Positions 24,491 to 33,251 of a stretch of 64,000 nt of DNA are shown piece by piece. Location: positions 1 to 64,000 of the forward strand of contig JBJEWF010000080.1 of assembly GCA_051884915.1 (NCBI GenBank), in the 5' to 3' direction. Both the position numbers and the translations under genes were made by a program. The notes beneath the pieces are model-generated. The model saw only the letters and a program-made list of their open reading frames with translations, made no database searches and was not told the DNA's origin. Positions within the stretch are counted from its first letter, which is position 1. Each line of letters opens with the position of its first letter. The DNA is from RUG572 sp051884915 (GTDB lineage Bacteria; Verrucomicrobiota; Kiritimatiellia; RFP12; UBA1067).

Positions 24491-25888
24491 ATGAAATTCA
24501 CCAGCACCCGTTCCGAAACCGAAAACGGCTCCCTTGCCTGCGTCCTCCGCGGTCTCGCCCCGGACGGCGGCCTGTTCGTGCCCCGCACGGTCGGGAAAGT
24601 CGACGTGTCCGCCTGCACGACGCTGGAAAGCGCCGAACGCGTCGCGCTCGGCGCGGTCTTCGACGACATCCCGGACGGCGTCCGCGAAGACGCCATCCGC
24701 AATCTGCTCGCGAAGTTCCCCGCCGGGGATCCGGTTCCGCTCGTCGATGCGGACGGCTTCAGGATCCTCGAACTCTTCCACGGCCCGACGGGCGCGTTCA
24801 AGGACGTCGCCCTTTCGGTGCTGCCCGTCCTGATGGTCGCGGCGGCGGAAGGCCGGCGCGTGCTCATTCTCACGGCGACGTCGGGCGACACCGGTTCGGC
24901 CGCCATGGCGGGGTTCGCCGACGTGCCCGGCATCGAAATCGCCGTGTTCTTCCCGAACACGGGCACCTCGCGCATCCAGCGGCTGCAGATGACGACGCCC
25001 GCCGCGAAGAACGTGCACGGCATCGCCATCCGCGGCAACTTCGACGACGCCCAGGCGGCGGTGAAGCGCATCTTCTCCGACCCCGCGATCCGCGCGGCGG
25101 CGGAAGCGGCCGGCGTGACGCTTTCCTCGGCCAACTCGATCAACATCGGGCGCCTCGTGCCGCAGATCGGCTACTATCTCCTTGCCGCGGCCCGGCTCGG
25201 CACGGCCTTCGACGTCGTCGTCCCCAGCGGCAACTTCGGCAACATCCTCGCCGCCTACTACGCGAAGCTGATGGGCGCGCCGGTCCGCAGGTTCGTCTGC
25301 GCCTCCAACGTCAACGACGTGCTGACGCGCTTCATCGCGACCGGCGTCTACGATCCGGGCGCGCGCTTCACGGTCACCAACTCGCCTTCGATGGACATTC
25401 GCAAAAGCTCGAACGTCGAGCGTCTGCTGTGGCTCGTCAACGGCGGGCTGGAGGACCCCGGCGCCGCGGCGGCCGAGACCCGGCGGCTCATGGAGGACTT
25501 CGCCGCCACCGGCACCTATGGGCTGAACGCCGCGGCCACGGCCCGCCTCCAGGCCGATTTCGCCGGCGCCTTTGCGACGCCGGAGGAGACGGAAGCGGAA
25601 ATGCGCCTGATGCGCGACGCCTGCGGCTACGTGCTCGACCCGCACACGGCCGTCGCCACGGCGGTCGCCCGCAAGCTGGGCTTCCCCCGCGACGGCGTGC
25701 CCTGCGTGGTCGCGGCCACGGCCACGCCCTACAAGTTCCCCGAGACGTGCCGGCGCGCGTTCGGGCGCGACGTGCTCACGGACCCGCCCGCGTCGTTCGT
25801 GGCGATGGAGAAGGCGCCCGTCACGCAGACGCAGGTCGTCGACGTCGGCCAGATCGACGACGCCGTGGCCGCGCTGTTCACGGCCTGA
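24491..25888 (+). CDS. thrC: threonine synthase
   Basis: A 465-residue PLP enzyme that converts O-phosphohomoserine to threonine. It is the longer form with an N-terminal domain (KFTSTRSETENGSLACVLRG). The PLP lysine is Lys104 in HGPTGAFKDVALS; SGDTGSAA and the phosphate-binding SGNFGNILAAYYAK follow. The start has GGAGG about 12 bases upstream within the previous gene's end. It is the last gene of the lipoprotein-hisC-paaK-ACT-thrC operon and is followed by a strong terminator, so the operon boundary is clear. Confidence 0.93.
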   Translation: MKFTSTRSETENGSLACVLRGLAPDGGLFVPRTVGKVDVSACTTLESAERVALGAVFDDIPDGVREDAIRNLLAKFPAGDPVPLVDADGFRILELFHGPTGAFKDVALSVLPVLMVAAAEGRRVLILTATSGDTGSAAMAGFADVPGIEIAVFFPNTGTSRIQRLQMTTPAAKNVHGIAIRGNFDDAQAAVKRIFSDPAIRAAAEAAGVTLSSANSINIGRLVPQIGYYLLAAARLGTAFDVVVPSGNFGNILAAYYAKLMGAPVRRFVCASNVNDVLTRFIATGVYDPGARFTVTNSPSMDIRKSSNVERLLWLVNGGLEDPGAAAAETRRLMEDFAATGTYGLNAAATARLQADFAGAFATPEETEAEMRLMRDACGYVLDPHTAVATAVARKLGFPRDGVPCVVAATATPYKFPETCRRAFGRDVLTDPPASFVAMEKAPVTQTQVVDVGQIDDAVAALFTA

Positions 25889-25915
25889 GCGCGCCGGCCC
25901 GTCCATCCCGCCGAC

Positions 25916-25949
25916 AGAAAAACCCGGATCGCGCGATCCGGGTTTTTCT
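25916..25949. terminator. bidirectional terminator between thrC and carB
   Basis: A perfect 15-bp inverted repeat (AGAAAAACCCGGATC and its complement) with loop GCGC. Five T residues follow the GC core on either strand, so it can stop both the plus-strand thrC operon and the convergent carB transcript. Confidence 0.9.
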
Positions 25950-25973
25950 TTGCGCGCGCGCGGCCGCGGCGCG

Positions 25974-28900
25974 TCACGTCCGGATCGACGCGTGGTAGCT
26001 CTGGAGCGAGCGGACCTCGCCCTTGCCCTCGCGGGCCGCCTTGATGCCTTCCGACGCGGCGAGCGCGGCGGCCACCGTCGTCAGATACGGCACGCGGTAC
26101 TTGATCGCGGCCCGGCGGATCGAGTTGTCGTCGGCGCGCGCGTCGCGCCGGCCGGACGGCGTGTTGAGGATCAGGCAGACCTCGCGGTTCTTGACGAGAT
26201 CGAGCACGTCCGGACGGCCCTGGCCGATTTTCGCGACCATCGTCGCGGCAACGCCCTTCTCCCACAGGAACTTGACCGTACCTTCCGTCCCCACGATCTC
26301 GAAGCCGAGATCCGTCAGCGTCTTCGCGGCGACGGCCGCGTCGTCCGTCTTCACGGAAAGCGAAACGAGCACCTTGCCCGGCTGAATCGGCAGCGGCAGC
26401 CCCGCGGCCTCCTGCGACTTGTAGTACGCCAGGCCAAAGGTGTCCGCCAGGCCGAGCACTTCGCCCGTCGAGCGCATCTCCGGCCCGAGGACGGGATCGA
26501 CCTCCGGGAACTTCTCGAAGGGCATGACGGCTTCCTTCACGCCGTAGTACGGCACCACGTGGCGGCGGTCGAGGCCGAGCTGCTCCACCGTCTCGCCCAG
26601 CATCAGCCGCACGGCGATCGGCGCCATCTGCGTTCCCGCGACCTTCGACACCAGCGGCACCGTGCGGGACGCGCGCGGATTGGCCTCGATCACGTAGACC
26701 TTGCCGTTCTCGATCGCGAACTGCATGTTCATCAGGCCGACGACCTTCAGCTCCTCCGCGATGCGGCGCGTGTAGTCGAGAATGGTCGCCCGGTTCTCCT
26801 CGCTGATCGTCGCCGGCGGCAGCACGCAGGCGGAGTCGCCCGAATGGACGCCCGCGAGCTCGACATGCTGCATGATCGCGGGGATGAAGACCTTCTTGCC
26901 GTCCGACAGCGCGTCGGCCTCGCACTCCAGGGCGTGGCACAGGAAGCGGTCGAGATACAGCGGCCGGTCGGGCGTCACGCCGACGGCCTTGTCCACGTAT
27001 TCGCGCAGCATCTGCTCGTCGTGGATGACTTCCATCCCGCGCCCGCCCAGCACGAAGGAGGGCCGGATGATCAGCGGATAGCCCAGGCTGTTCGCGACCT
27101 TGACGGCGCCCGCGATGTCCGAGGCCATGTCCGACTCCGGCATCGGGATGCCGAGGCGGTTCATGATGGAGTGGAAGAGGTCGCGGTCCTCGGCGGCGTC
27201 GATCGAGTCGACGCTCGTGCCGAGAATGTTGCAGCCGGCCTCCTGGAGGTCGCGCGCGATGTTGAGCGGCGTCTGGCCGCCGAACTGGACAATCACGCCG
27301 AGCGGCTTTTCCGCGCGGTAGATCTGCAGCACGTCCTCCAGCGTCACCGGCTCGAAATAGAGCCGGTCGGACGTGTCGTAGTCCGTGGACACCGTCTCGG
27401 GATTGCAGTTGACCATGATGGTCTCGTACCCCCGCTCGCGCATCGCCAGCGCCGCGTGCGTGCAGCAGTAGTCGAATTCGATGCCCTGGCCGATGCGGTT
27501 CGGACCGCCGCCCAGAATCATGATCTTCTTCCGGTTGTCCGAAACCGGGACCTCGCTCGCCGCGCCGTTGTAGGACGAATAGTAGTAGGCCTGGTTCTCG
27601 ACGCCCGAAACCGGCACCGCATGCCAGGTCTCGACGCAGCCCAGCGCCTCGCGCCGCTCGCGGATCGCCTTCTCCGGAACCTTGAGGAGCTGGGAGAGGT
27701 ACTTGTCGCTGAAGCCGTCCTTCTTGGCCCGGACCAGAAGATCGTCCGGCGGGAGCATGCCCCTGAACGCCAGGATCTTCTCCTCTTCCTGGACGAGCTC
27801 GCGCATCTGGTCGACGAAATACGCCTTGACGCCCGTGAGCCTGAAGATCTGCTCGTCCGTCGCGCCCTTGCGCAGCGCCTCGTACATCTGGAAGTGGCGC
27901 TCCGAGTTCGGAACCGACAGCAGCTTGAGCAGTTCGTCCAGCGACTTCTCGTGGAAGTCTTTCGCGAAACCCAGCCCCGCACGGCCCTTCTCAAGGCCGC
28001 GGATCGCCTTCTGCAGCGCTTCCTTGTAGGTCTTGCCGATGGACATCACCTCGCCGACGGCCTTCATCTGCGTGCCGAGGCGGTCCTCGACGGCGCGGAA
28101 CTTCTCGAAGGCCCAGCGCGCGAACTTCAGGACGACGTAGTCGCCGCTCGGCGTGTACTTTTCAAGCGTTCCGTCGCGCCAGTAGGGGATCTCGTCCATC
28201 GTCATGCCGGCGGCGAGCTTCGCCGAAACGAGCGCGATCGGGAAACCCGTCGCCTTGGAGGCGAGAGCGGACGAACGGGACGTGCGCGGATTGATCTCGA
28301 TGATGACCACGCGGCCCGTCTTCGGGTCGTGCGCGAACTGCACGTTCGTGCCGCCGATGACGCCGATGGACTCGACGATCTTGAACGCATCGCGCTGCAG
28401 ACGCTCTTCCAGGCGCTTGTCGATCGTCAGGAACGGCGCCGCGCAGAAGCTGTCGCCCGTGTGGACGCCGACCGCGTCGATGTTCTCGATGAAGCAGACC
28501 GCGATCATCTGGTTCTTCGCGTCGCGGACGACCTCGACTTCAAGCTCCTCCCAGTCGAGAATGGACTCCTCGATCAGGCACTGGTGCGTCAGCGAGGCCT
28601 CAAGGCCGCGCGCGCAGATCGTGCGCAGCTCTTCCTCGTTGTAGCAGAAGCCGCCGCCGGCGCCGCCCATCGTGTAGGCCGGGCGCACGACGACGGGGTA
28701 GCCGATTTCGTCGCGGACGAGCCCGACCGCGCTCTCGACGTCGTGGACAATGCCCGAACGGGGCGTCTCGATGCCGAGCTTCTGCATCGTGGCCTTGAAC
28801 ACCTCGCGGTCCTCGCCGCGCTCGATGGCGTCCAGATTCACGCCGATGACCTTCACGCCGTACTTGGCGAGAATCCCCTTCCGGGCCAGGCTCGTGGAGA

Positions 28901-29189
28901 GGTTGAGGCCCGTCTGCCCGCCCAGGTTCGGCAAAATGGCGTCGGGCCGCTCCTTCGCGATGATCTGCTCCAGGCGCTCCTCGTTCAGCGGCTCGATGTA
29001 CGTGGCGTCCGCCATCACGGGATCGGTCATGATGGTCGCCGGATTCGAATTCACCAGCACGACCTTGTAGCCGCAGGCCCGGAGGGCCTTGCACGCCTGG
29101 GTGCCCGAATAGTCGAATTCACAAGCCTGTCCAATGACAATCGGACCCGACCCGATGATCAATATTTTGTCCACGTCTGCACGCTTCAT
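25974..29189 (-). CDS. carB: carbamoyl-phosphate synthase large subunit
   Basis: A 1071-residue protein of full family length. It uses glutamine-derived ammonia, bicarbonate and two ATP to make carbamoyl phosphate for pyrimidines and arginine. The order is: first ATP-grasp half with IIGSGPIVIGQACEFDYSGTQ at the N-terminus, oligomerisation domain, second ATP-grasp half from about 545 (ILGGGPNRIGQGIEFDYCC), and a C-terminal MGS-like allosteric domain from about 930. The small subunit carA is not in the window. AGGAAAGG lies nine bases before the ATG. It stands alone behind its own promoter and ends at a shared terminator. Confidence 0.97.
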   Translation of the reverse strand: MKRADVDKILIIGSGPIVIGQACEFDYSGTQACKALRACGYKVVLVNSNPATIMTDPVMADATYIEPLNEERLEQIIAKERPDAILPNLGGQTGLNLSTSLARKGILAKYGVKVIGVNLDAIERGEDREVFKATMQKLGIETPRSGIVHDVESAVGLVRDEIGYPVVVRPAYTMGGAGGGFCYNEEELRTICARGLEASLTHQCLIEESILDWEELEVEVVRDAKNQMIAVCFIENIDAVGVHTGDSFCAAPFLTIDKRLEERLQRDAFKIVESIGVIGGTNVQFAHDPKTGRVVIIEINPRTSRSSALASKATGFPIALVSAKLAAGMTMDEIPYWRDGTLEKYTPSGDYVVLKFARWAFEKFRAVEDRLGTQMKAVGEVMSIGKTYKEALQKAIRGLEKGRAGLGFAKDFHEKSLDELLKLLSVPNSERHFQMYEALRKGATDEQIFRLTGVKAYFVDQMRELVQEEEKILAFRGMLPPDDLLVRAKKDGFSDKYLSQLLKVPEKAIRERREALGCVETWHAVPVSGVENQAYYYSSYNGAASEVPVSDNRKKIMILGGGPNRIGQGIEFDYCCTHAALAMRERGYETIMVNCNPETVSTDYDTSDRLYFEPVTLEDVLQIYRAEKPLGVIVQFGGQTPLNIARDLQEAGCNILGTSVDSIDAAEDRDLFHSIMNRLGIPMPESDMASDIAGAVKVANSLGYPLIIRPSFVLGGRGMEVIHDEQMLREYVDKAVGVTPDRPLYLDRFLCHALECEADALSDGKKVFIPAIMQHVELAGVHSGDSACVLPPATISEENRATILDYTRRIAEELKVVGLMNMQFAIENGKVYVIEANPRASRTVPLVSKVAGTQMAPIAVRLMLGETVEQLGLDRRHVVPYYGVKEAVMPFEKFPEVDPVLGPEMRSTGEVLGLADTFGLAYYKSQEAAGLPLPIQPGKVLVSLSVKTDDAAVAAKTLTDLGFEIVGTEGTVKFLWEKGVAATMVAKIGQGRPDVLDLVKNREVCLILNTPSGRRDARADDNSIRRAAIKYRVPYLTTVAAALAASEGIKAAREGKGEVRSLQSYHASIRT

Positions 29190-29247
29190 GAGCCTAAACC
29201 TTTCCTGCGACCGAGCGCAACCGATAAACTTCCGAAACCGGGGTTAC

Positions 29248-29276
29248 ATTGTACCGGAACGCCCCAGCGCCATCAA
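29248..29276 (-). promoter_or_regulatory. sigma70 promoter of carB
   Basis: The minus strand reads TTGATG (29276-29271), a 17-bp spacer and TACAAT (29253-29248). The -10 is 58 bp from the carB start, leaving a leader of about 50 nt. No PyrR or arginine operator was recognised in it. Confidence 0.55.
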
Positions 29277-29285
29277 GTGAAAATG

Positions 29286-29294
29286 TGATAAAAT
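29286..29294 (+). promoter_or_regulatory. extended -10 promoter of the U32 peptidase gene
   Basis: TGATAAAAT is an extended -10. It ends 11 bases before the ATG at 29306, so the leader would be about 5 nt and no ribosome binding site is present. It is divergent from the carB promoter. Confidence 0.45.
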
Positions 29295-29305
29295 ACGGCC
29301 GTCCC

Positions 29306-31600
29306 ATGAATGACATCGAACTGCTTTCCCCCGCGGGATCTTTCGAAACCGCGCTCGTCGCCTTCGCCGCCGGCGCCGACGCCGTCTATCTCGGGCTTGA
29401 CGCCTTTTCCGCCCGCGCCGAGGCCGCGAACTTCACCGCGGAGCGGCTGCGCGACCTGCTTGGCCGCTGCCGGCAGGATCCGGACGGCGCCGTCCGGAAG
29501 GTCTACGTCGCGTTCAACACCCTGATCGACGACGCCGATCTTCCCGCCGCCGTCGAGCGGCTGGCGCTGCTGGACGACTTGCGCCCCGACGGCCTGATCG
29601 TCCAGGACCTGGGCGTCGCCCGGCTTGTGCGCCGGCATTTCCCCGCCCTGGCGCTGCACGCCTCGACCCAGCTGGCCGCCCACAATCTGGAAGGCGTGCT
29701 GGCGCTGAAGGAGCTCGGCTTCACCCGGGTCGTTCTCGCCCGCGAACTGTCCCTCGCGGAAATCGGCTCGATCGCGCGGCGCGCCGGCGTCGAAATCGAG
29801 GTTTTCGTCCACGGCGCGCTCTGCTATTCCGTGTCCGGCCTCTGCCTCTTCTCGGCCATGGAGCGGAACCGCTCCGGCAACCGCGGCCGCTGCGCCTACT
29901 GCTGCCGGCTGCCCTATCTCGACGCCCGGGGCCGCAGGTCGCTGCCCTTTTCGATGCGCGACCTGCGCCTGGACGATTCGCTCGACGCCTTGCGCGAAGC
30001 CGGCGTCGCCTCGCTCAAAATCGAGGGCCGCATGAAGTCGCCCGTCTACGTGGCCTCCGTCACCAGGCGCTACCGCGAATTGCTGGACGGCGGCCGCGTC
30101 ACGGTCTCGCGCGCCGATCTGGAGACGGTCTTCTCGCGCCGCACCACCTCCCTCTACCTCCGGCAGATGCCGGCGGCGGCGGAAACGCAGGCGCGCGAAC
30201 AGGCCGAGCAGGTGATCGATCCCGCGTCGCTGGGCCATCTGGGCACGCCGATCGGAACCGTCAAGCGCCTCACCCGGGACCGCGAGGGCCGGACGTGGCT
30301 CCGCTTCCACACCGCGCGCGCCCTCGAACGGCACGACGGCCTCCAGTTCCTGGCCGAAGGCGCCCGGCCCATGGGGTTCGGCATCGGCGACATGCGCACG
30401 GCCCTTTCCCGCGCGACCGTCTTCTCCGTCCGCGCCGGCAGCGACGTCGAAGTCCTCGTCCCGCCCGACGCCGGACTCGCCATCGAACCGGGCGCCACCG
30501 TCTTCTGCGCCGCGTCCAACGAAGTCCGGCGGCGTTTCCCCGTGCCGTCCTTCCGCCCATCCGACTATCCGGCGGGCACGCCCGTCGCCGTCCGCGTGCG
30601 GCTCGCCGCCGACGGGATCGCGGTGCGGACCGACCAGCCGGCCGCCGCGGCGGACCTGCCCTGCGCCCTGGCGCCGGCCCGGCATCCGGAACGGACGGAA
30701 GCGGCCGTGAAGCAGGCGTTCGCCCGTCTCGGCGGGACGGCGTGGCGGCTCGATTCGCTGACGCTGGACGACCCCGAACGCCTCTTCGTTCCGGCCTCGC
30801 TGCTCAACGACGCCCGGCGCCGGCTCGTGGACGCGCTCGACCGCGCCCGGGCGGAACGGCGGCACGCCCGGATCGAGGCGGCGCTGGCGGCGGACTGGCG
30901 GCACGCCGCCGCGGATGCGCCGGCCTCGACCCTCAAGATCCGGCTCGACCAGCCCCTCCCGCCGGACGTCTGCTCCTACGGCGAACTGGTGATCGGCGTC
31001 GGCCACGCCGCCGGCAGGGAAATCGAGACGAAACTGGTCGCGCTCTGCGGCGCGTTGCGCGCCCGGGCGGCCGAAGCGGGCGGCGAAAGCGCCCCGCCGC
31101 TCCGTCTCGCCCTTCCCGTCTTCACGCACGAGCCGGATTTCAATGCGCTGCGCGCGGCGGTGAAGCACATGGCCAAGGCCGGCATGGCGGCCTGGGAAGC
31201 CGCCGACCTCGCCACGCTCCGCCTCCTGCGCGAACAGGGGCTGGACGACATCACGGCCGACTGGACGATCTACGCCTTCAACCGCGCCGCCCTCGCCCAG
31301 GTCGCCGACATGGGGGTCCGGCGGATTGTCGCCTCGCCCGAATCGACGCCGGAAAATCTCGAATGGCTTGCCCGGCAGCCCGTCGCGGTCGAATTCCTGT
31401 CCGAGCAGTCGACGCCGCTCTTCATCTCCCTCACCCGCCCGGCGGTCGACGACTGTTCGCGGCTTGCGGACCCGAAGGGCGGCCGGTACGCCGCCTACGT
31501 GGTCGACGGGCTGTGGGTGACGTCGCGCGCCGGGCCGCGCACGTTTGCGCCGCCGGCGGCCGCCGGCTGCCGCCGCGTCGACAGGTCGTGGGACGCCTGA
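29306..31600 (+). CDS. U32 family peptidase (long, DUF3656-type)
   Basis: A 764-residue protein of the U32 family. It begins IELLSPAGSFETALVAFAAG, and the family signature appears as EVFVHGALCYSVSGLCLFS followed by SGNRGRCAYCCRLPY; those cysteines resemble the Fe-S ligands of U32 hydroxylases such as RlhA and UbiU. The region after about residue 350 matches the long form with extra C-terminal domains. Characterised relatives are collagenase-like proteases or, in RlhA, a 23S rRNA hydroxylase. The latter is attractive because the convergent neighbour is the 23S rRNA methylase RlmN. Its last 106 bases overlap the 3' end of rlmN on the other strand. The start codon follows a -10 element with almost no leader. 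Confidence 0.85.
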   Translation: MNDIELLSPAGSFETALVAFAAGADAVYLGLDAFSARAEAANFTAERLRDLLGRCRQDPDGAVRKVYVAFNTLIDDADLPAAVERLALLDDLRPDGLIVQDLGVARLVRRHFPALALHASTQLAAHNLEGVLALKELGFTRVVLARELSLAEIGSIARRAGVEIEVFVHGALCYSVSGLCLFSAMERNRSGNRGRCAYCCRLPYLDARGRRSLPFSMRDLRLDDSLDALREAGVASLKIEGRMKSPVYVASVTRRYRELLDGGRVTVSRADLETVFSRRTTSLYLRQMPAAAETQAREQAEQVIDPASLGHLGTPIGTVKRLTRDREGRTWLRFHTARALERHDGLQFLAEGARPMGFGIGDMRTALSRATVFSVRAGSDVEVLVPPDAGLAIEPGATVFCAASNEVRRRFPVPSFRPSDYPAGTPVAVRVRLAADGIAVRTDQPAAAADLPCALAPARHPERTEAAVKQAFARLGGTAWRLDSLTLDDPERLFVPASLLNDARRRLVDALDRARAERRHARIEAALAADWRHAAADAPASTLKIRLDQPLPPDVCSYGELVIGVGHAAGREIETKLVALCGALRARAAEAGGESAPPLRLALPVFTHEPDFNALRAAVKHMAKAGMAAWEAADLATLRLLREQGLDDITADWTIYAFNRAALAQVADMGVRRIVASPESTPENLEWLARQPVAVEFLSEQSTPLFISLTRPAVDDCSRLADPKGGRYAAYVVDGLWVTSRAGPRTFAPPAAAGCRRVDRSWDA

Positions 31601-32655
31601 GGGAGGTTCCGCAGCCGGAGCTGGCCGCAGGCGGCGGCGACGTCCCTGCCGCGGCTCCGGCGGAGCATCGTCTGGATGCGCGCCTTCATCAGCACGTCAA
31701 GAAAGGCCATCAGCGTCGGCTCGTCCGGCGTCTCGAAGTCGGGACGGTGGTCGACCGGCGACAGCGGGATCAGGTTGACCTTGCACGACGGCAGACGCCG
31801 GAGACGGCGGACAAGCTCCTCCGCGCAGGCGCGCGAGTCGTTCAGGCCCTTCACGAGCGTGTATTCGAACGTGATCACCCGCCCCGTCGCGCGCGTGTAG
31901 TCGCGGCACGCCGCCAGCAGGTCCTCGATTGGCCACCGCCGGTTGACGGGCATCAGCCGCGTGCGGATTTCGTCGTTGGGCGCGTGGAGCGACACCGACA
32001 GCTCGAACTGAAGCCCCTCCGCGGCCAGTTTCCTGAATCCCGGCACGACGCCGCAGGTCGACAGCGTGATGTGGCGCGCGCCGAGATTGGGGCCCTTGCC
32101 CGCGTTGAGGATCTTGAGCGCGCGCATCGTCTCGTCGTAGTTGGCGAAAGGCTCGCCCATGCCCATCACGACGACGTTCGTCAGGCAGAGCCCCGAACCC
32201 TGGCGCCGGTTGTCGGGCGTGGCGAACAGGCGCTGCGCCACCATCACTTCGGCGACGATCTCGTCCGCCGTCAGGGAGCGGACGAGTCCGCGGCTGCCGC
32301 TCGCGCAGAACGCGCATCCCATCGCGCAGCCGACCTGGGAGGAAATGCACTGCGTCAGGCGCCCCCGGGCCGGAATCACGACCGTCTCGATGGAGTTCCC
32401 GTCCGCCAGCTCCAGCAGCAGCTTGGTCGTCCCGTCCCCGGACCCGTCCTTCGCCAAAACGCGCGGGACGACAATCGGGAACTCCGCCTTCAGGACGTCG
32501 CGGAGATCCCGGGGCAGCGTCGTCGCCGCGTCCCAGTCGGCGATGTAGTCGCGATAGAGGCTGTGGACGATCTGGTCCGCGCGGAACGCGCGCAGGCCGC
32601 GCGCCTCCAGGAGGGGTTTCCACTCGTCGGGATGAATCGACCAGGCGGGTCTCAT
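31495..32655 (-). CDS. rlmN: 23S rRNA/tRNA (adenine-C2)-methyltransferase RlmN
   Basis: A 386-residue radical SAM enzyme that methylates C2 of A2503 in 23S rRNA and A37 of some tRNAs. The cluster cysteines are in GCAMGCAFCASG (110, 114, 117). The two catalytic cysteines match Cys103 (QCISSQVG) and Cys343 (AACGQL). VVMGMGEPFANYDE is also present. After the usual family end near 347 there is an extension of about 39 residues, Pro/Ser/Arg-rich, encoded antisense to the end of the U32 gene. The ATG overlaps the stop of the TetR gene (ATGA), so expression is coupled to it. Confidence 0.93.
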   Translation of the reverse strand: MRPAWSIHPDEWKPLLEARGLRAFRADQIVHSLYRDYIADWDAATTLPRDLRDVLKAEFPIVVPRVLAKDGSGDGTTKLLLELADGNSIETVVIPARGRLTQCISSQVGCAMGCAFCASGSRGLVRSLTADEIVAEVMVAQRLFATPDNRRQGSGLCLTNVVVMGMGEPFANYDETMRALKILNAGKGPNLGARHITLSTCGVVPGFRKLAAEGLQFELSVSLHAPNDEIRTRLMPVNRRWPIEDLLAACRDYTRATGRVITFEYTLVKGLNDSRACAEELVRRLRRLPSCKVNLIPLSPVDHRPDFETPDEPTLMAFLDVLMKARIQTMLRRSRGRDVAAACGQLRLRNLPQASHDLSTRRQPAAAGGANVRGPARDVTHSPSTT

Positions 32656-33248
32656 GTCCGCTCCAGACCTTTCAGCACTTCGTTGATGCGCGCCAGCATG
32701 TCCGACAGCGTCGCGTCGCCCGACACCGTCAGCCGGAGGACCGAACTCTCGAACTGGGCGTAGATCAGGTCGGTGAAGAATTCCGGATTGACGTCCGGGC
32801 GGAATTCCCCCTTGTGGATCCCCAGCACCAGCAGCGTGTGGACGATCCGCTTGAACCCGATCGTGAACTTCAGGATGCGGCGCGTCGGGTCGAACCCGCC
32901 GCGCTTCAGCGACAGGATGAAATCGAGGATGACGTTCAGGAACTCGCGGTTGTCGAACATCAGCGCCGTCACCATGGCGCAGATCTCGCGCAGGCGGACG
33001 GCCACCGGCAGCTTGGAGTGGACGATCTCCTTGTGGCGCTGGACGATCGTGTCCATCAGGAACACGATGGCCGTATCGAAGATCTGGCGCTTGTTGCGGA
33101 AATAGCGGTAGAGGATCGTGCGGGCGATGCCGCACCGCTCGGAAATCTCGCGGAACGACACGTCCTTGTAGCCGACTTCGGCGAAGAGCCGAATCGACTG
33201 CGTGATGATCTCCTTCTTGCGCGCGTTGTGGTCGACGGACTTCTTCAT
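32652..33248 (-). CDS. TetR/AcrR-family transcriptional regulator
   Basis: A 198-residue one-component regulator. The N-terminal helix-turn-helix is clear: IITQSIRLFAEVGYKDVSFREI, then CGIARTILYRYFRNKRQIFD (about residues 10-57). The C-terminal all-helical ligand domain is unspecific. It sits between GH27 (3-bp gap) and rlmN (4-bp overlap), so the three are one transcript. The AAAGGCGGGG ahead of its ATG lies inside the end of the GH27 gene. A 12-bp palindrome upstream of GH27 is a candidate operator for autoregulation (inference). The ligand is unknown. Confidence 0.88.
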   Translation of the reverse strand: MKKSVDHNARKKEIITQSIRLFAEVGYKDVSFREISERCGIARTILYRYFRNKRQIFDTAIVFLMDTIVQRHKEIVHSKLPVAVRLREICAMVTALMFDNREFLNVILDFILSLKRGGFDPTRRILKFTIGFKRIVHTLLVLGIHKGEFRPDVNPEFFTDLIYAQFESSVLRLTVSGDATLSDMLARINEVLKGLERT

Positions 33249-33251
33249 CGC

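Noticed and set aside
29190..29247. Riboswitch or pyrimidine attenuator in the carB leader
   Set aside because: The leader is about 50 nt, has no stable hairpin with a T tract and no recognisable PyrR-binding sequence.
25950..29288. 1112-codon open frame on the plus strand opposite carB
   Set aside because: It is the antisense of a textbook CarB. Its residues are low-complexity Arg/Asp/Val/His, with no motif.
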